Shown piece by piece: positions 34,512 through 45,449 of a DNA stretch of 64,000 nt. The stretch is from Rhodocollybia butyracea (Eukaryota; Basidiomycota; Agaricomycetes; Agaricales; Omphalotaceae), in assembly GCA_015501585.1 (NCBI GenBank), contig JADNRY010000183.1, positions 1 to 64,000 on the forward strand, in the 5' to 3' direction. The position numbers were made by a program, and so were the translations under genes. The notes below the pieces were generated by a model, which made no database searches, was not told the origin of the DNA, and saw only the letters and a program-made list of their open reading frames with translations. The first letter of the stretch is position 1; every line of letters begins with the position of its first letter.

Positions 34512-37500
34512 ACGCAAAGTATGGTATCCTCAAGATATTCAAGGTGACAATAAAGTTGTTCTCATAAAAAAGAAAGGTAAATTAATTGGTCTTTCTTCAA
34601 CTTATGATTATACCCACCGGCCTGAGCAGCATACATCAATCTACTTGTATGATTGGATTCGCCGCTTTACTAGAGCAGCTAAGCGCAGTGGCAAGCAGGA
34701 TATACCAGATCAATATGCAAATAATACTGAAAAGTTGGAGTCTGATCAGTCTGCACCTACTATAAATACAGTACTCAGGTACATGGAAGGTCATCCATTA
34801 GCTCAAACACATGCCCCTGTTGCTACCCACAATTGGCAATATGTGGTGCCTAACTTCATAGGTCCACCTTTACCGCGACCTGATAAGGAGGATCGTGAGT
34901 TTTATTGCTGCACAATCCTGGCTCTATTTAAACCTTGGCGCACAGGTAAAGATCTTAAAGCAGATGGCAAATCATGGCATGAAGCTTTTGAAAATTACAA
35001 GTTTGGTGATATGGAATCATTTTACATTAAAAATATGAACTTAAGATATGAATGTTTAGATGCTAGAGATGATTTTCGGTCACAAATGAAAGCTGGTAAT
35101 CAATCTACACTCCCCATCAGTATTCCTTTTAGTGAAGATATGAATTCTGGTTTGGCATCAAACTTCGTTTCTGCTGAAGGAAATCATGAATTATTCTCTG
35201 AGGAATTTGATGATGATGGACTGGTTGTACTTTATGATGCTAATACTGGAATGGTATCAGGTAAAAACTATCTTGCAAAAGAAAGAGTAATGCAAGTGAT
35301 GAGAAATGTGCTATTCAATTCTGGATGGACCAATGTTCTTCAGCGCAAACACAATGATGAGGATACTTTGCCATATAAAATACCAGTGCCTATTCAAATT
35401 TCAAGTATAAATGCTAATGATTGGGATACAGTTTTGAAGATAATGAGAGCTGATATATTGATTGAAAGAAAAACCAAGGGTGCACATTCTGGGGATACCG
35501 CCACTAAAATTAAGCTAAAAAAAGTTCAAACCCAATGTTGCTGAGATATGCGATAAATCCTTTTTTGAAAAGGCTGGTATAGAATATGGAAGCATAAAAA
35601 AACACGCCAAATCTGCCATGGATAAGTTCTGCTTGAATAATGAGCAAGAGAGGGCTTTTCGCATTGTAGCCCAGCACTCTTCTTCTGGATGCATTGAGCC
35701 TTTGCTTCTTTATATTGGTGGAATGGGTGGTACAGGTAAATCTCGCGTTGTTAAGGCTCTTTTATACTTTTTTTCTCTGCAAAAGCGAAGGCATGCAATT
35801 ATTACCACTGCTCCAACTGGTAATGCTGCTAATCTTCTAGGTGGCTCCACTTATCATTATCTTTTGGGTTTTAATGGGCAAACAGAGGAAGCTTCTATAG
35901 GCACCATGACTGAAGTATGCAGTCGCCTTGAAGGTATTGAATATGTTGTTCTTGATGAAGTATCAATGTTAGGATGCATTGAGATGTATAAAATTTCAGA
36001 GCGGATGGCGAAAGTTAAAAACAAGCCTCACGAAGCGTTTGGCTCAATTAGTATGATATTTGCAGGTGATTTTGCTCAGTTGCCACCTGTGGGTGGTGAA
36101 AGTGTATCACTGTACACTCATAAAGCTGGTGCAAATCCTACTACATTAAATGGTAATTATACTGCAATAGGTAAAGCACTTTGGCACCAGGTTACACAGG
36201 TTGTTATCTTGCGCACAAATATGCGCAATACTGGTGAAACTGAGGATGATATTAAATTTAGAACTGCTTTGGAAAATATGCGCTACAAAGCTTGTACCAA
36301 AACTGATATTCGTTTCTTAAATACTCTGGTCTCTGCAAATAAACCAGGCCGGCATTTTATTGGTGCTACACCCTGGCGGGATGCCCCAATTATTATTGGT
36401 GAAAACAGGCAGAAGGATGAAATAAATAGACTTGGATGTCTGTGCTTTGCTTCTGATACTTGTCAGGAGCTGACACACTTTTTCAGCGATGATACTATAT
36501 CAACTAAAACAGAAAGTCCTAAGCAGAAAACATCACTGAAAAAAGCAAAGAAGTCAAAAATTACTTTGATGACACAAGACCTGCAATCTATGTTGTGGGA
36601 CATTCCAACTTCTAGTCATCAACATCATGCACCAGGTAAACTTTCGCTTTGCTTAGGTTTGCCTGTTATTATCCGCTATAATGCCGCAACTGAGTTGAAT
36701 ATTACCAAAGGCCAGCGCGGTACTGTGTACGCATGGCATGCTTCAAAGGGTAAATATGGCCAGCAAGTGTTAGATGTGTTATTTGTGCTACTTGATGACC
36801 CTCCTGAACCTGTCCAAGTTGAATCTTTACCATTAAATGTAGTTCCACTTACTCGAAGAAACACATCTGGATTTGTATATTTACCAGATGATTCCCGCAT
36901 AAGTATTATGAGAAATCAGGTTGATGTCCTTCCAGGTTTTTCTATGACTGCACATGCATCACAAGGGCAAAGCTTGATAGTTAATGCTACAGATTTGAAT
37001 ACTTTCAGTGATCACCATGCTTATTACACTGCTCTATCGCGCAGCTGCAGTGCCCATAAAACAGTAATATTGCAAGGTTTTGATTCAAAACATATAACAG
37101 GAGGCGCCACTGGCTCTCTTCGCAAGGAATTTAGAGAACTTGAATTACTTGATGAAATTACCAGATTGCGGTATGAAGGTAAGCTTGATAAATCTGTTAA
37201 TGGTTCCACAAGGAATACTCTCATAGAGCAATATTGCAATTGGAAAGGCCTATCTTATGTGCCTTGTAATGTCCATTCTGCAATAAAATGGTCTGACAAA
37301 GATCCCTACATACATGAATCATCAGGGGATATTGAATGGTCAATTGTTGACAAAAAATTATTTAAAAGACAAAGGAGCAGTTGCTTGCGGCTGGTACAAA
37401 AGATACTACTTCATTATCTATTACTGCAGTTACTCAGAATACTGTATCTAGTTCATTATCTAAGAAGCGAAAAAGACTATCAGAATCTATGCAACCTAAC

Positions 37501-38542
37501 TTGCCAAAAAAATCAAAATTATCGCATATTTCCTTACCTCCTTCACCTCCTAAAACAAACAGTCATAATATTAAGCCTGCATTGCATAAAGTATCTTCAT
37601 CTCTACCTTCTAAATCTAATGCTGACACTATTTATACCTTCTGCGCAACTCCACCACAACCATTTACACCACCATCAACTAAGTTTATTTTCTCTTGCTC
37701 GCCCCCTTCTATATTTTCTTCAAAAACACCAGCTTCAGGTGCAGAAAATCTCCCGGTACTTGATAAACCCTTGTGCCTCAAATGGTCCAATAACAGCTGT
37801 GCTTATGACTCTATTTAGCATAATAAGGCATACATGGAAAGAGAATAACTTAGATGTTTCAATCTATGAATACTTACCAAAGATATATGTGGATTTTCAA
37901 GCTAACCTCAATCGCACTATCTCTTTTGAGACTATTAGAGATACTTTCCGCTTGCAGATTCAGCATTTATCTATGTTACACTGGGGTATGTACAGTTCCA
38001 CTTCAGATGTATTGGGGCAACTCTTTCGCCTAAAAGAACCGTGGTTGAAGGTCCAAGCAGTGTGCACATCTGGTCATATTTCACCCAGAAGGTTTCGAGA
38101 ACCAGCCGCAGCTCTCCTGACAGGTCCATTTTTGGAAGCTCCATCTTCTACTTCTGTGTGGTTAAACAATATGCCACTTTATCGATTGGGACCTAGATGC
38201 ACTATCTGCAATGCACATGTTCATAGAATATACTCCATACGGATAGCCTCTCCTATTATTGCATTTTCACTTGATGGTATGGTGTGCTCAATAGACACTG
38301 AGATAGTATTGACTATTGCAAGCACTCAGACCACTTACAGGCTAAGAGGTGTATCTTATTTTAGTCCATTGCACAGTCATTTTGTATCACGGATAGTTGA
38401 TTCCCAAGGCAGAGTATTCTACCATGACGGTATGAACAACGGTGGGGAAAGTGTACTAGATAACCTGAGTATTAGAAATGTCAACATGTCATTGGGTCCA
38501 GACACATACTTACCTTCTGCTGCTATATACTGCAGAATATAG
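34512..38542 (+). pseudogene. Helitron C-terminal half: PIF1-like helicase and protease-like tail
   Basis: It continues the Rep protein directly after the gypsy target-site copy (RKVWYPQDIQG...). After a one-base excess in an A7 run near 35515 the helicase starts: Walker A GGMGGTGKSR (about 35710), Walker B YVVLDEVSMLG (about 35945), and the later motifs FAGDFAQLPPVGG and ALSRSCSAHKTVIL. Near 37371 an A is missing from an A-run and the frame moves to a Ser/Pro-rich, KKRKR-containing linker. Near 37815 it moves back to a terminal domain with NNSCAYDS and, ~190 residues later, HSHFVSRIVDSQGRVFYHDG, a Cys-box/His-box arrangement like papain-fold deubiquitinases. The stop is at 38540-38542. Confidence 0.88.
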
Positions 38543-38729
38543 ACTCCAATTCATATCTAGTCTCTTGCAGGACTCGTACCTGCCACGCGCTTCGCGCGGT
38601 GGCCCACACTCGCAAGTAAGTACAAGTACCATCAAAGTACACTAAGTACCTTTAAAGTACCTTTTGTACAGTATTAAGCGCGGAGTGTGAAGGTTCATTG
38701 ATGGCCAGCAAACATCAGCGTGGGCAGCG

Positions 38730-39470
38730 CGAATCTCACTGATTTTCAGTGGACTTCAGCGATGTTGCGTCTACTGATATTTTGTGGTAACGAAAGTCAG
38801 TGAAAGCCAGTGGCTTTGTACATTGTACACTACATCAAACATATAAATGTGTCCTCTATGATGTACCAGAAACTCCTGCCAGTGAGCCAGCGAGAATCAC
38901 TGTGGCACAACTGTACAATATATGAATACTCACTGAAAGTCACTGATGTTACCAGCGAAGATCACCAAAAGTCAATGCTTTGAAGTGCGGAGAGTCACCG
39001 AGACTCACTGGTATTACCCAAAAATCTCAACAAAAACCAGTAAGATGAAGCACGGCAAACCAGCAAACATCGGTGGAAGTCAGCAGTATGGAATGTAAAA
39101 AGTTGAAAACTCATCAAAAGTCAGTGTTTTGAGGTACAGAAAGTCACTGGTAATATGCACAAAGTCAAATCAAGGGAAGTCAGCGAGATGAAGCACAGAA
39201 AACCAACAAACATCAGTGAAATTCAGCAGTATGAAGTGCAAAAACTCACCAAACGTCAGTATTATGAGGTGCGGAAAGTCACTGAAAGTCGCCACTATTA
39301 CCTGCAAAAGTCACCAGTGAGAGTCACCAGTTCTACCTGCAATCAAGGGAAGTCAGTGAGATAAAACACAGAAAGCCAGCAAACATCGGTGAAAGTCAGT
39401 GATACAGAATCACAGAATCCAATGCCAAACTTGACCCAGAATAGGCCCATGAAAAATCACTGAAAATCAG
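38730..39470. repeat. Degenerate ~150-175-bp satellite with AAGTCA(C/G)TGA words
   Basis: Copies begin near 39040 and 39185, with a partial one near 39350, marked by GATGAAGCAC..AAACCA(G/A)CAAACATC and AATCAAGGGAAGTCAG. The flanks carry looser AGTCACTGA/AGTCACCAG words. It is non-coding and adjoins the Helitron 3' end. Confidence 0.6.
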
Positions 39471-39479
39471 CGGGGTGCG

Positions 39480-40656
39480 ATGGCTGAACAACGATGGAGT
39501 TTGAACCGTCGGACTGCACTGATTGAGGGTGAATCACCGACAATCACCGATGGGCGCCAACGAACTTTCCTAGTCCGAGTATATAACTCCTTTTGTAAGG
39601 CCAAGTACGAGAATTTAAACTCCGACAAGTACCTTTGTCACCCACCCTCTCATGTATCGAAACGGTACCTCAGGATGGTCGCCAACGGAATGGCGCGAAA
39701 CGGATTCTCATTCAATGACACCAGTCTTGCCAGTTCCATTCTCTATCTTTAAGTTCTCGCATGTTGCAGTCCTTCTCTCTACGACTCCCTCTCTACGCGT
39801 GGACGCGTGGACACTCATCCAGCCTACACGGACATGGATATAGCCCCATTTAATCCTTCAATTCAATCTCAAAAATTGGGTGGATAGGATTTACGAAAGG
39901 CCTCGAAACTCTCGAACCGTTCGATTGGATGATCTATATCAGGCATGGAAGAACAAGTGCTAGTGAGGATCAAGTAAAATGCGATCTGAATGCAGAAACG
40001 CACCCACTCTACGCCGCGGACATACGTTATCCATTCCAGGCTACACCCGGTTTCTAGGCTGCTGTTGTCGACTCGGTACGAATTGCGAGTTTTGCTGTAT
40101 ACACCATCATTTCTTTAAGTAGTATTTTCAGCGGAAAGCCTCTCCTCGAGCCCACACTATCCTTTCTCCCTTTGGATTCCCTGTACGTCGCTTCACGAAC
40201 GTAAGGTCCCGTCTTCGTTACCTGGCCTTTTTGTTCAAAGGTTTCATTGCTTCAAGTTGAAAATTCGCAGATCGGGTTGCTGTGAGGAAGGCTTATTGAC
40301 ACCGATGATCGATGTTACTTGAAAAGGGTTATAAGGTGCTCATACCAATCCTGGTCGTCTGTCTTTGGCCAAGAGGCATTTTTGCTATGGGCTCATGTTG
40401 TCTTTCGACTACGCTTATTTGTTCAAGGTTTCATTTGATGTTGATACATTAGCGGGGCTGACTGATTGTGGGAAACTTGTAGAATTGATTGATGAACGTT
40501 GAAGCACAATTTTGCATGCTGGATGATTTTAGTTTCCTATCACCTGCACAACTTATGCTGTATCCTTAAAACCTTATTGCCATTAGACGCCGAGAGTCCG
40601 ATATATTAAGACAGCGGCTTACTCGACGTCCCACATCCTAACTCTTCACATAATCC
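39480..40656. other. No supported gene
   Basis: A 90-codon frame at 39480-39752 has no family likeness or splice support. The right part is probably promoter and leader of the gene at 40657. Confidence 0.4.
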
Positions 40657-42355
40657 ATGAATGCTCAGGACTTTTCCAATTTTACGATTACAGATTCCGA
40701 ATTCAATCATGTTAGGGGTAATCAGACCGTGCTTACCATCCACCAGTACGGCCAGATTACTCATAATGTACGTCTCCTCCGTTGCTTTCATCTGCTCAGC
40801 TTTGATTTTGGCTGTCTTCTCATGCTAGTATTCTGGGTCTGAAGAGGATGTAGGTTTATTCTTCAGGTATTATTTGCTGCTGATCTATTTCATAGGTACC
40901 AAGGATATCACAGTTCGAGGCGTCACCGATTGATGATCTTCCTTGTATTACCTTCCACGGAGATACCTTGTTTCATGCACGATTGCAGACTCCGAACGAT
41001 GAAGGACATCTAGTGGTTATCAGACGCCTTGCAAAAGTAACAACTGACGAGGTCAACAGTAACATTCAATTCCTCTGTAAGTATACATAACTAAGGCCAA
41101 CCTGATAGGACTTGCATGAAGAGATCAAGCATGCAGCAGCATTCTTGTGAGTTTTACCCATAAGAAAGTGTCTAATTGCTTTTTTCACATATCTAACCTC
41201 TTTAGCGGTCCGAAGTTCGTGCATTTGTGTGCAGCATCCAGGCGATCCTCTCCCAATAAATTTTTAGTTTACTCAAATCGTATGTGAATCATCATCCAAA
41301 AAATTGACATCACATTATCAACTCATCTACAGCCATCACTACATATGTCGATTTCAAGAACTCTAGGAAACTCCGGGGAGAAGCCTACAGAAATTTTGAC
41401 GAAAAGGTAGTTTTGCTCTGTCAATGTCTAGGACCAAGTTCACTTTCTTTCAGTACACGCTGACCCTCAAGGTAGCAATATTGCCTCTTGGCATTTCTTG
41501 AATATTCTGACCATTGTAACCTCAGGACGCTTTGGCATATCTACAAAGTAAATCAGTTGATGGTCTTACTCTTGATATCCTTTTCAACGAAGTAAGTGAA
41601 CCTTGCGAAAATTGTTGCAACAAGACGCTGATAACTATCAGACTCGTACTGTCAATCTCAATGAAGGGACTGCTCTTATCGTAGTTCCAACTCTCCCTTC
41701 CGCACCAGCAGAACGTGTCAAGATCATTGTTGGAGTTTTACAGAGCTATCAGAAAAAGGTCCAGAACCGCCTTGCTGTACCTACGCGATTCACCCGGTGC
41801 CCAGAGTGTTTTCCTAGTACCAAAAGGTTTTATCAATCACTGGTGGACTCGGTGTTGCAGTCACTAGAGAATGTTCAGCCGCACTTGGAATGGGCCCGAA
41901 ATCTTACTCACTGGCAAATCCAGGATGAAGATAAACCCGAGGCAGTATTTGACGATGCCAACAGGCTTGTTGAGGATATGAGACAGAATACTGCAGTATC
42001 TTTATACAAAGGCATGAATGATCTGGTGGAGCGCTCAACAAGCGCACAGAAGGGGGTTTGCATATGGTGCGGAAAGGACTGGGATCGCAATGTAAGTATC
42101 TTATCAACTTGAATATCCCGATCAGGCTTCAAGCATACTCATTTCGAATCTATAGCAAAATTCCCCAACAGCTTCCGAGCTTACAGGCAGAACTGGACGG
42201 TAAGAATCTCATTTTGTACACTATGTAGCAGTAATAATCGTGATAATCTCTTGTATGCTAGAATTATGATTGTATTAGTAGGAGTTCTTGCACTCCTGCT
42301 GAGTGCTTTGAGCTTCACAACGAATCAAAGGACGGGGGGTTACTATTACCGCTGA
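40657..42355 (+). CDS. Hypothetical protein with C-terminal transmembrane helix, ten exons
   Basis: Exons: 40657-40767, 40896-41076, 41109-41146, 41206-41279, 41333-41406, 41454-41471, 41526-41591, 41642-42091, 42156-42199, 42262-42355. The N-terminus FTITDSEFNHVRGNQTVLTI resembles the motif opening many agaric hypothetical proteins. The middle has CITFHGDTLFHARL and a repeated-looking charged region, then FTRCPECFP and CIWCGKDWD (two CX2C pairs), and the last exon gives MIVLVGVLALLLSALSF, a single helix near the C-terminus (tail anchor). Exon 6 is only 18 nt. The exon 2/3 junction as drawn would make a TGA, so either that boundary is different or one base is missing. No function known. Confidence 0.65.
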
Positions 42356-42966
42356 TTTCGCCTTGGTGGAATTTCCCGCTGGCGGGAAAGATGTCGGGTG
42401 GCTCCATTAGTAGTGATTCTGGCTAAAGTAATAGGAATAAATTCTGTGTTTGATTGTGGATTCTGTCATGCGAAGGTATTGATGTTTCTGGTTTATATTT
42501 ATGGTCGGATCGATAGTTATACTGAAGAGGAGTTTGTTGAGAACGGGTATGATAGAGGAGGACGAAACCTCACAGATAGCGACGAGCGCGATAGGCGTGA
42601 CTCCGAAGGAACGACGACAAAGATGAACGAAGTAGTATTGGATAAAGAAGGATGATGAGTAGTTACGAGAGACAACGAGGTACTACATGTACATACTACG
42701 TAACATACGGAGAAAGGACCGAACAGCCAAATTCCAACAGTTGGAAGGAAAGAAGTGATAACCGAAGCAACACAGATGGGAGTCATTTTTCCAAAAATTG
42801 GTCATAAAAGCAGGATAATCAAATCACTCGGTTATATACTGGTGACAATCCGGCCTGCCTTGTTCGAACAGACAATTCAGAGATTGGAACACTTGGTACT
42901 GGAGAAACCTGGGAGAAACTACCATCAAAAAAAAAAAAAAAAAATCCAATTACACTGGATCGCTTA

Positions 42967-43053
42967 TCCGACCTGCCTGGTTCGAACAGGCGACCCCGAG
43001 ATGAGTTTTTAGCCGGTTACAGTCTCGTGCTCTTCCTACTGAGCTAAGGTCGG
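42967..43053 (-). tRNA. tRNA-Tyr (anticodon GTA), intron-containing
   Basis: The acceptor stem CCGACCT/AGGTCGG, the D arm TTAGCTCAGTAGGAAGAGC, the anticodon loop CTGTAA and the T arm GCCTGTTCGAACCAGGC fold on the minus strand. An intron of about 14 nt follows position 37, as in other fungal tRNA-Tyr genes. A17 precedes it on the plus strand. Confidence 0.92.
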
Positions 43054-44160
43054 GTTCTTAACAGAGGAGAAGCATTGGATAAGTTGCGGCAAGACTTTTG
43101 AGCAAGAACAGCAAGAAATACACCTGCAACGGCCTGCTGATCGAGCTTCATTTCTCACCGTCGTAGTTGACACCATGCAATAGCACTGTCGTCGTCTATC
43201 TAAGTTGGTCTCGTACCAAGGGCAAGATCAAATCCCTATGGGAATTTGCGTCCGACGCCGTTCAGTCACGAAAAAAGTCGAAAGGGCTGAGCATTTGATA
43301 TCATGAAGAACATCAAATGCCCATAGGGATCTAGCACTTCCTATTAAAGCTACTTATTGACATTCATTCAGCTGAGGTAGTCTGCGTGTCCAGTAGCGGC
43401 ATTTCTTCAAAATCGGTCTCACGAACGATGCGCTTCTGTTTTTAAGTTCTTCTCCGTGCACAGATATCCCTCTTGACACCAACACTTTATGGCCTGTAGA
43501 TATTAATGAGGGTCGTACAAAAGAACAACTTGCGTCGAAGATCTGGGAGTAATAGTCGCGAGACAGCCGCTCACAACGATGACGGTCGCGCTGATAAAAA
43601 GATTGTCAGAAGAAGTAGAACCAGGGCTGAACACGCACTGTGCGAAAGTAATGAGGGTCGAGTAGCTCCAGCCAACTGTGTTTCTCATTTTTCTGCACGC
43701 GACGAACCAGAGGAATGCCTGCACTGAGTTCGTGCGGTCTCAAGTTTGAGCAATGTGCCGGGATTGAGATGTGTCACATCCATCGAGACAACGAACATAC
43801 TTTTACTGCGAAAAGGCATATCTAGTTTAGGCTGGGCCTCGCCGAGGCATAAGCTCAACGTTCAACTATGCTCGTAGAGGCACATCGCCGTTAAATCCGA
43901 TTTACTGTGAAACGTCATACCGAGTTTATGCTGGACCTCAGCTCATCGACCTGTTCGCCGGTGACCCATTGATCAATATTCAATCGCGTCGCCAACAGAC
44001 GTTGAATATAAATATATAAATGCCCATATTCTGGTACAATTTTAGTTCGAGCTAAGGACCTGGCACGCTCAGCACTGACACGAAGGCGGCCCAACACTGA
44101 CAGTGATGACACAATTACTTTGGGTGACGTCAGACGCTCGATTAGTCCTCACTGACAGCC
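43054..44160. other. Intergenic, one weak internal duplication
   Basis: No gene supported. Around 43800-43960 a segment TTTACTG(C/T)GAAA...CAT...AGTTTA(G/T)GCTGG(G/A)CCTC occurs twice about 110 bases apart. Confidence 0.4.
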
Positions 44161-44170
44161 TTCGCTGCTG

Positions 44171-44340
44171 GACGGCCATCGCTTCGCGAGAATTACTCTG
44201 GATGGACGGCCATCGCTTCGCGAGAAATACTGTCACTTCGCGAGAATTACTCTGGATGGACGGCCATCGCTTCGCGAGAATTACATTGGATGGACGGCCA
44301 TCGCTTCGCGAAAAATACTGTCGCTTCGCGAAAATTACAT
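44171..44340. repeat. Compound tandem repeat built on TTCGCGA palindromes
   Basis: Four copies of GGACGGCCATCGCTTCGCGA are followed alternately by a ~34-bp and a ~54-bp period; the longer carries an extra ACTGTC(A/G)CTTCGCGA segment, so a two-part higher-order unit has itself been duplicated. Confidence 0.75.
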
Positions 44341-44427
44341 TTGGGCGACGTCAGCCGCCAACGATGCTTCGCATCGGCCAACCGATCTCGCTGCGCTCGA
44401 TCAGTTGGCTTGGCGGCTGCCGCCGCC

Positions 44428-44461
44428 CAGTCTCGTGCTCTTCCAACTGAGCTAAGGTCGG
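44428..44461 (-). pseudogene. 5' half of tRNA-Tyr
   Basis: 34 bases match the first half of the tRNA-Tyr at 42967-43053 with one difference and stop in the anticodon loop (GAGACTG). A GC-rich palindrome follows instead of the intron. Box A is present, box B absent. Confidence 0.85.
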
Positions 44462-45449
44462 ATGATTGGAACTAGCCAGAATCCGAACAAGTGGGGAAAG
44501 AAAGAATTGGAGTTGGCGTAAGTAGCGAAATTAAATTCCCACGCGTTTCAGAGAAACCTTACTAGCCGTGCCAGAGGCGGAACGCGTAAAAAACAGTATA
44601 GAAGCTCAATTATACAGGAGCGGAAATATAATGTACCTCCTCCGAACTTGAGCAAATCGTAGTATTATATATAATACTCGGCTCCGCCATTCAGCGAGGT
44701 CCCACGAGGAAACTTCTTTCTTTACTGCGCAGACTCACAGGCTGGTTCAACTTTGATTGTCCTGTCCAGTACCTACGAGACAATCAGACTCGTTCGTACA
44801 TTAACGCTATCTAATACCTATACAAAGCAATATCTCAAACATGTGCCGAGTGTGTATGTATACCCAGGTTTTTGCATCTCCGTCTTTTTATCTGGTATCG
44901 GCTCTCTTCTACTGAGTTCGGCGTCTAAGTTGGAGATGGAGTTGACTTGGGCCTACGAAAAGCTGGAAACCACTATCTCCAACTACATCGAGTAAAGTCC
45001 TAGCTGTATGGCGATTCTTGAAGGGATGTTTGAATTCTTCTTTGCTTAATCTCGTTCATCCCGACGTTCGAAGCGACTCCTTACTACACTACATGTTACT
45101 TTCGTTTTGTTTCTTTATCATCATCCACTCTGCCCTTCTGTCAGAATTTTCGATGCGGGAGTGGACATGTCATAATGCGGTCTTGTCACTAAGCACTTTA
45201 ACTGTTACCCCACTCCCTTTCGCCTTTCTATGTGCTTGGACTCTATTACTTGTTATCAAATTTCATGTTTGAGAGGAAAGTCTTGGTCACTGTTTTCGTG
45301 AGATCCTATATGCAGCGTGACCTTCTTTTGCCATGATAAATAAATCCGTACACCACCGCGATGTGTTCACCAGTAAGGTAGGATCCTAGCGGAGAATCTC
45401 GTGACATTCCCTCTATATAACTCCCTGCTTGAACAATGAAACACCAATA
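44462..45449. other. Promoter-side region of hydrolase copy A
   Basis: No gene supported. From about 45150 the sequence is shared with 48380-48644, marking the left arm of the segmental duplication. TATATAA lies at 45414-45420. Confidence 0.5.

Larger units (their letters stand above)
18642..38603 (+). mobile_element. Autonomous-type Helitron, interrupted by a nested gypsy element
   Basis: Rolling-circle DNA transposon with a DUF6570-like region, HUH Rep nuclease, PIF1-family helicase and a C-terminal protease-like module, in two blocks (18642-22174 and 34512-38542). Joining them restores one frame. A 9-bp GC-rich hairpin with one bulged base and a TTC loop at 38582-38603 follows the stop codon and could be the 3' terminal hairpin, but I find no CTRR at the expected distance, so both ends are unresolved. 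Four further frame shifts (about 21522, 35515, 37371, 37815), three of them at homopolymers, either inactivate it or are sequence errors. Confidence 0.85.

Noticed and set aside
38730..39470. CRISPR-like repeats
   Set aside because: Units are degenerate and abut without unique spacers of constant length, and the genome is eukaryotic.
43506..43727. Mutually overlapping plus and minus frames of 73 codons
   Set aside because: Neither shows protein-like conservation or context.
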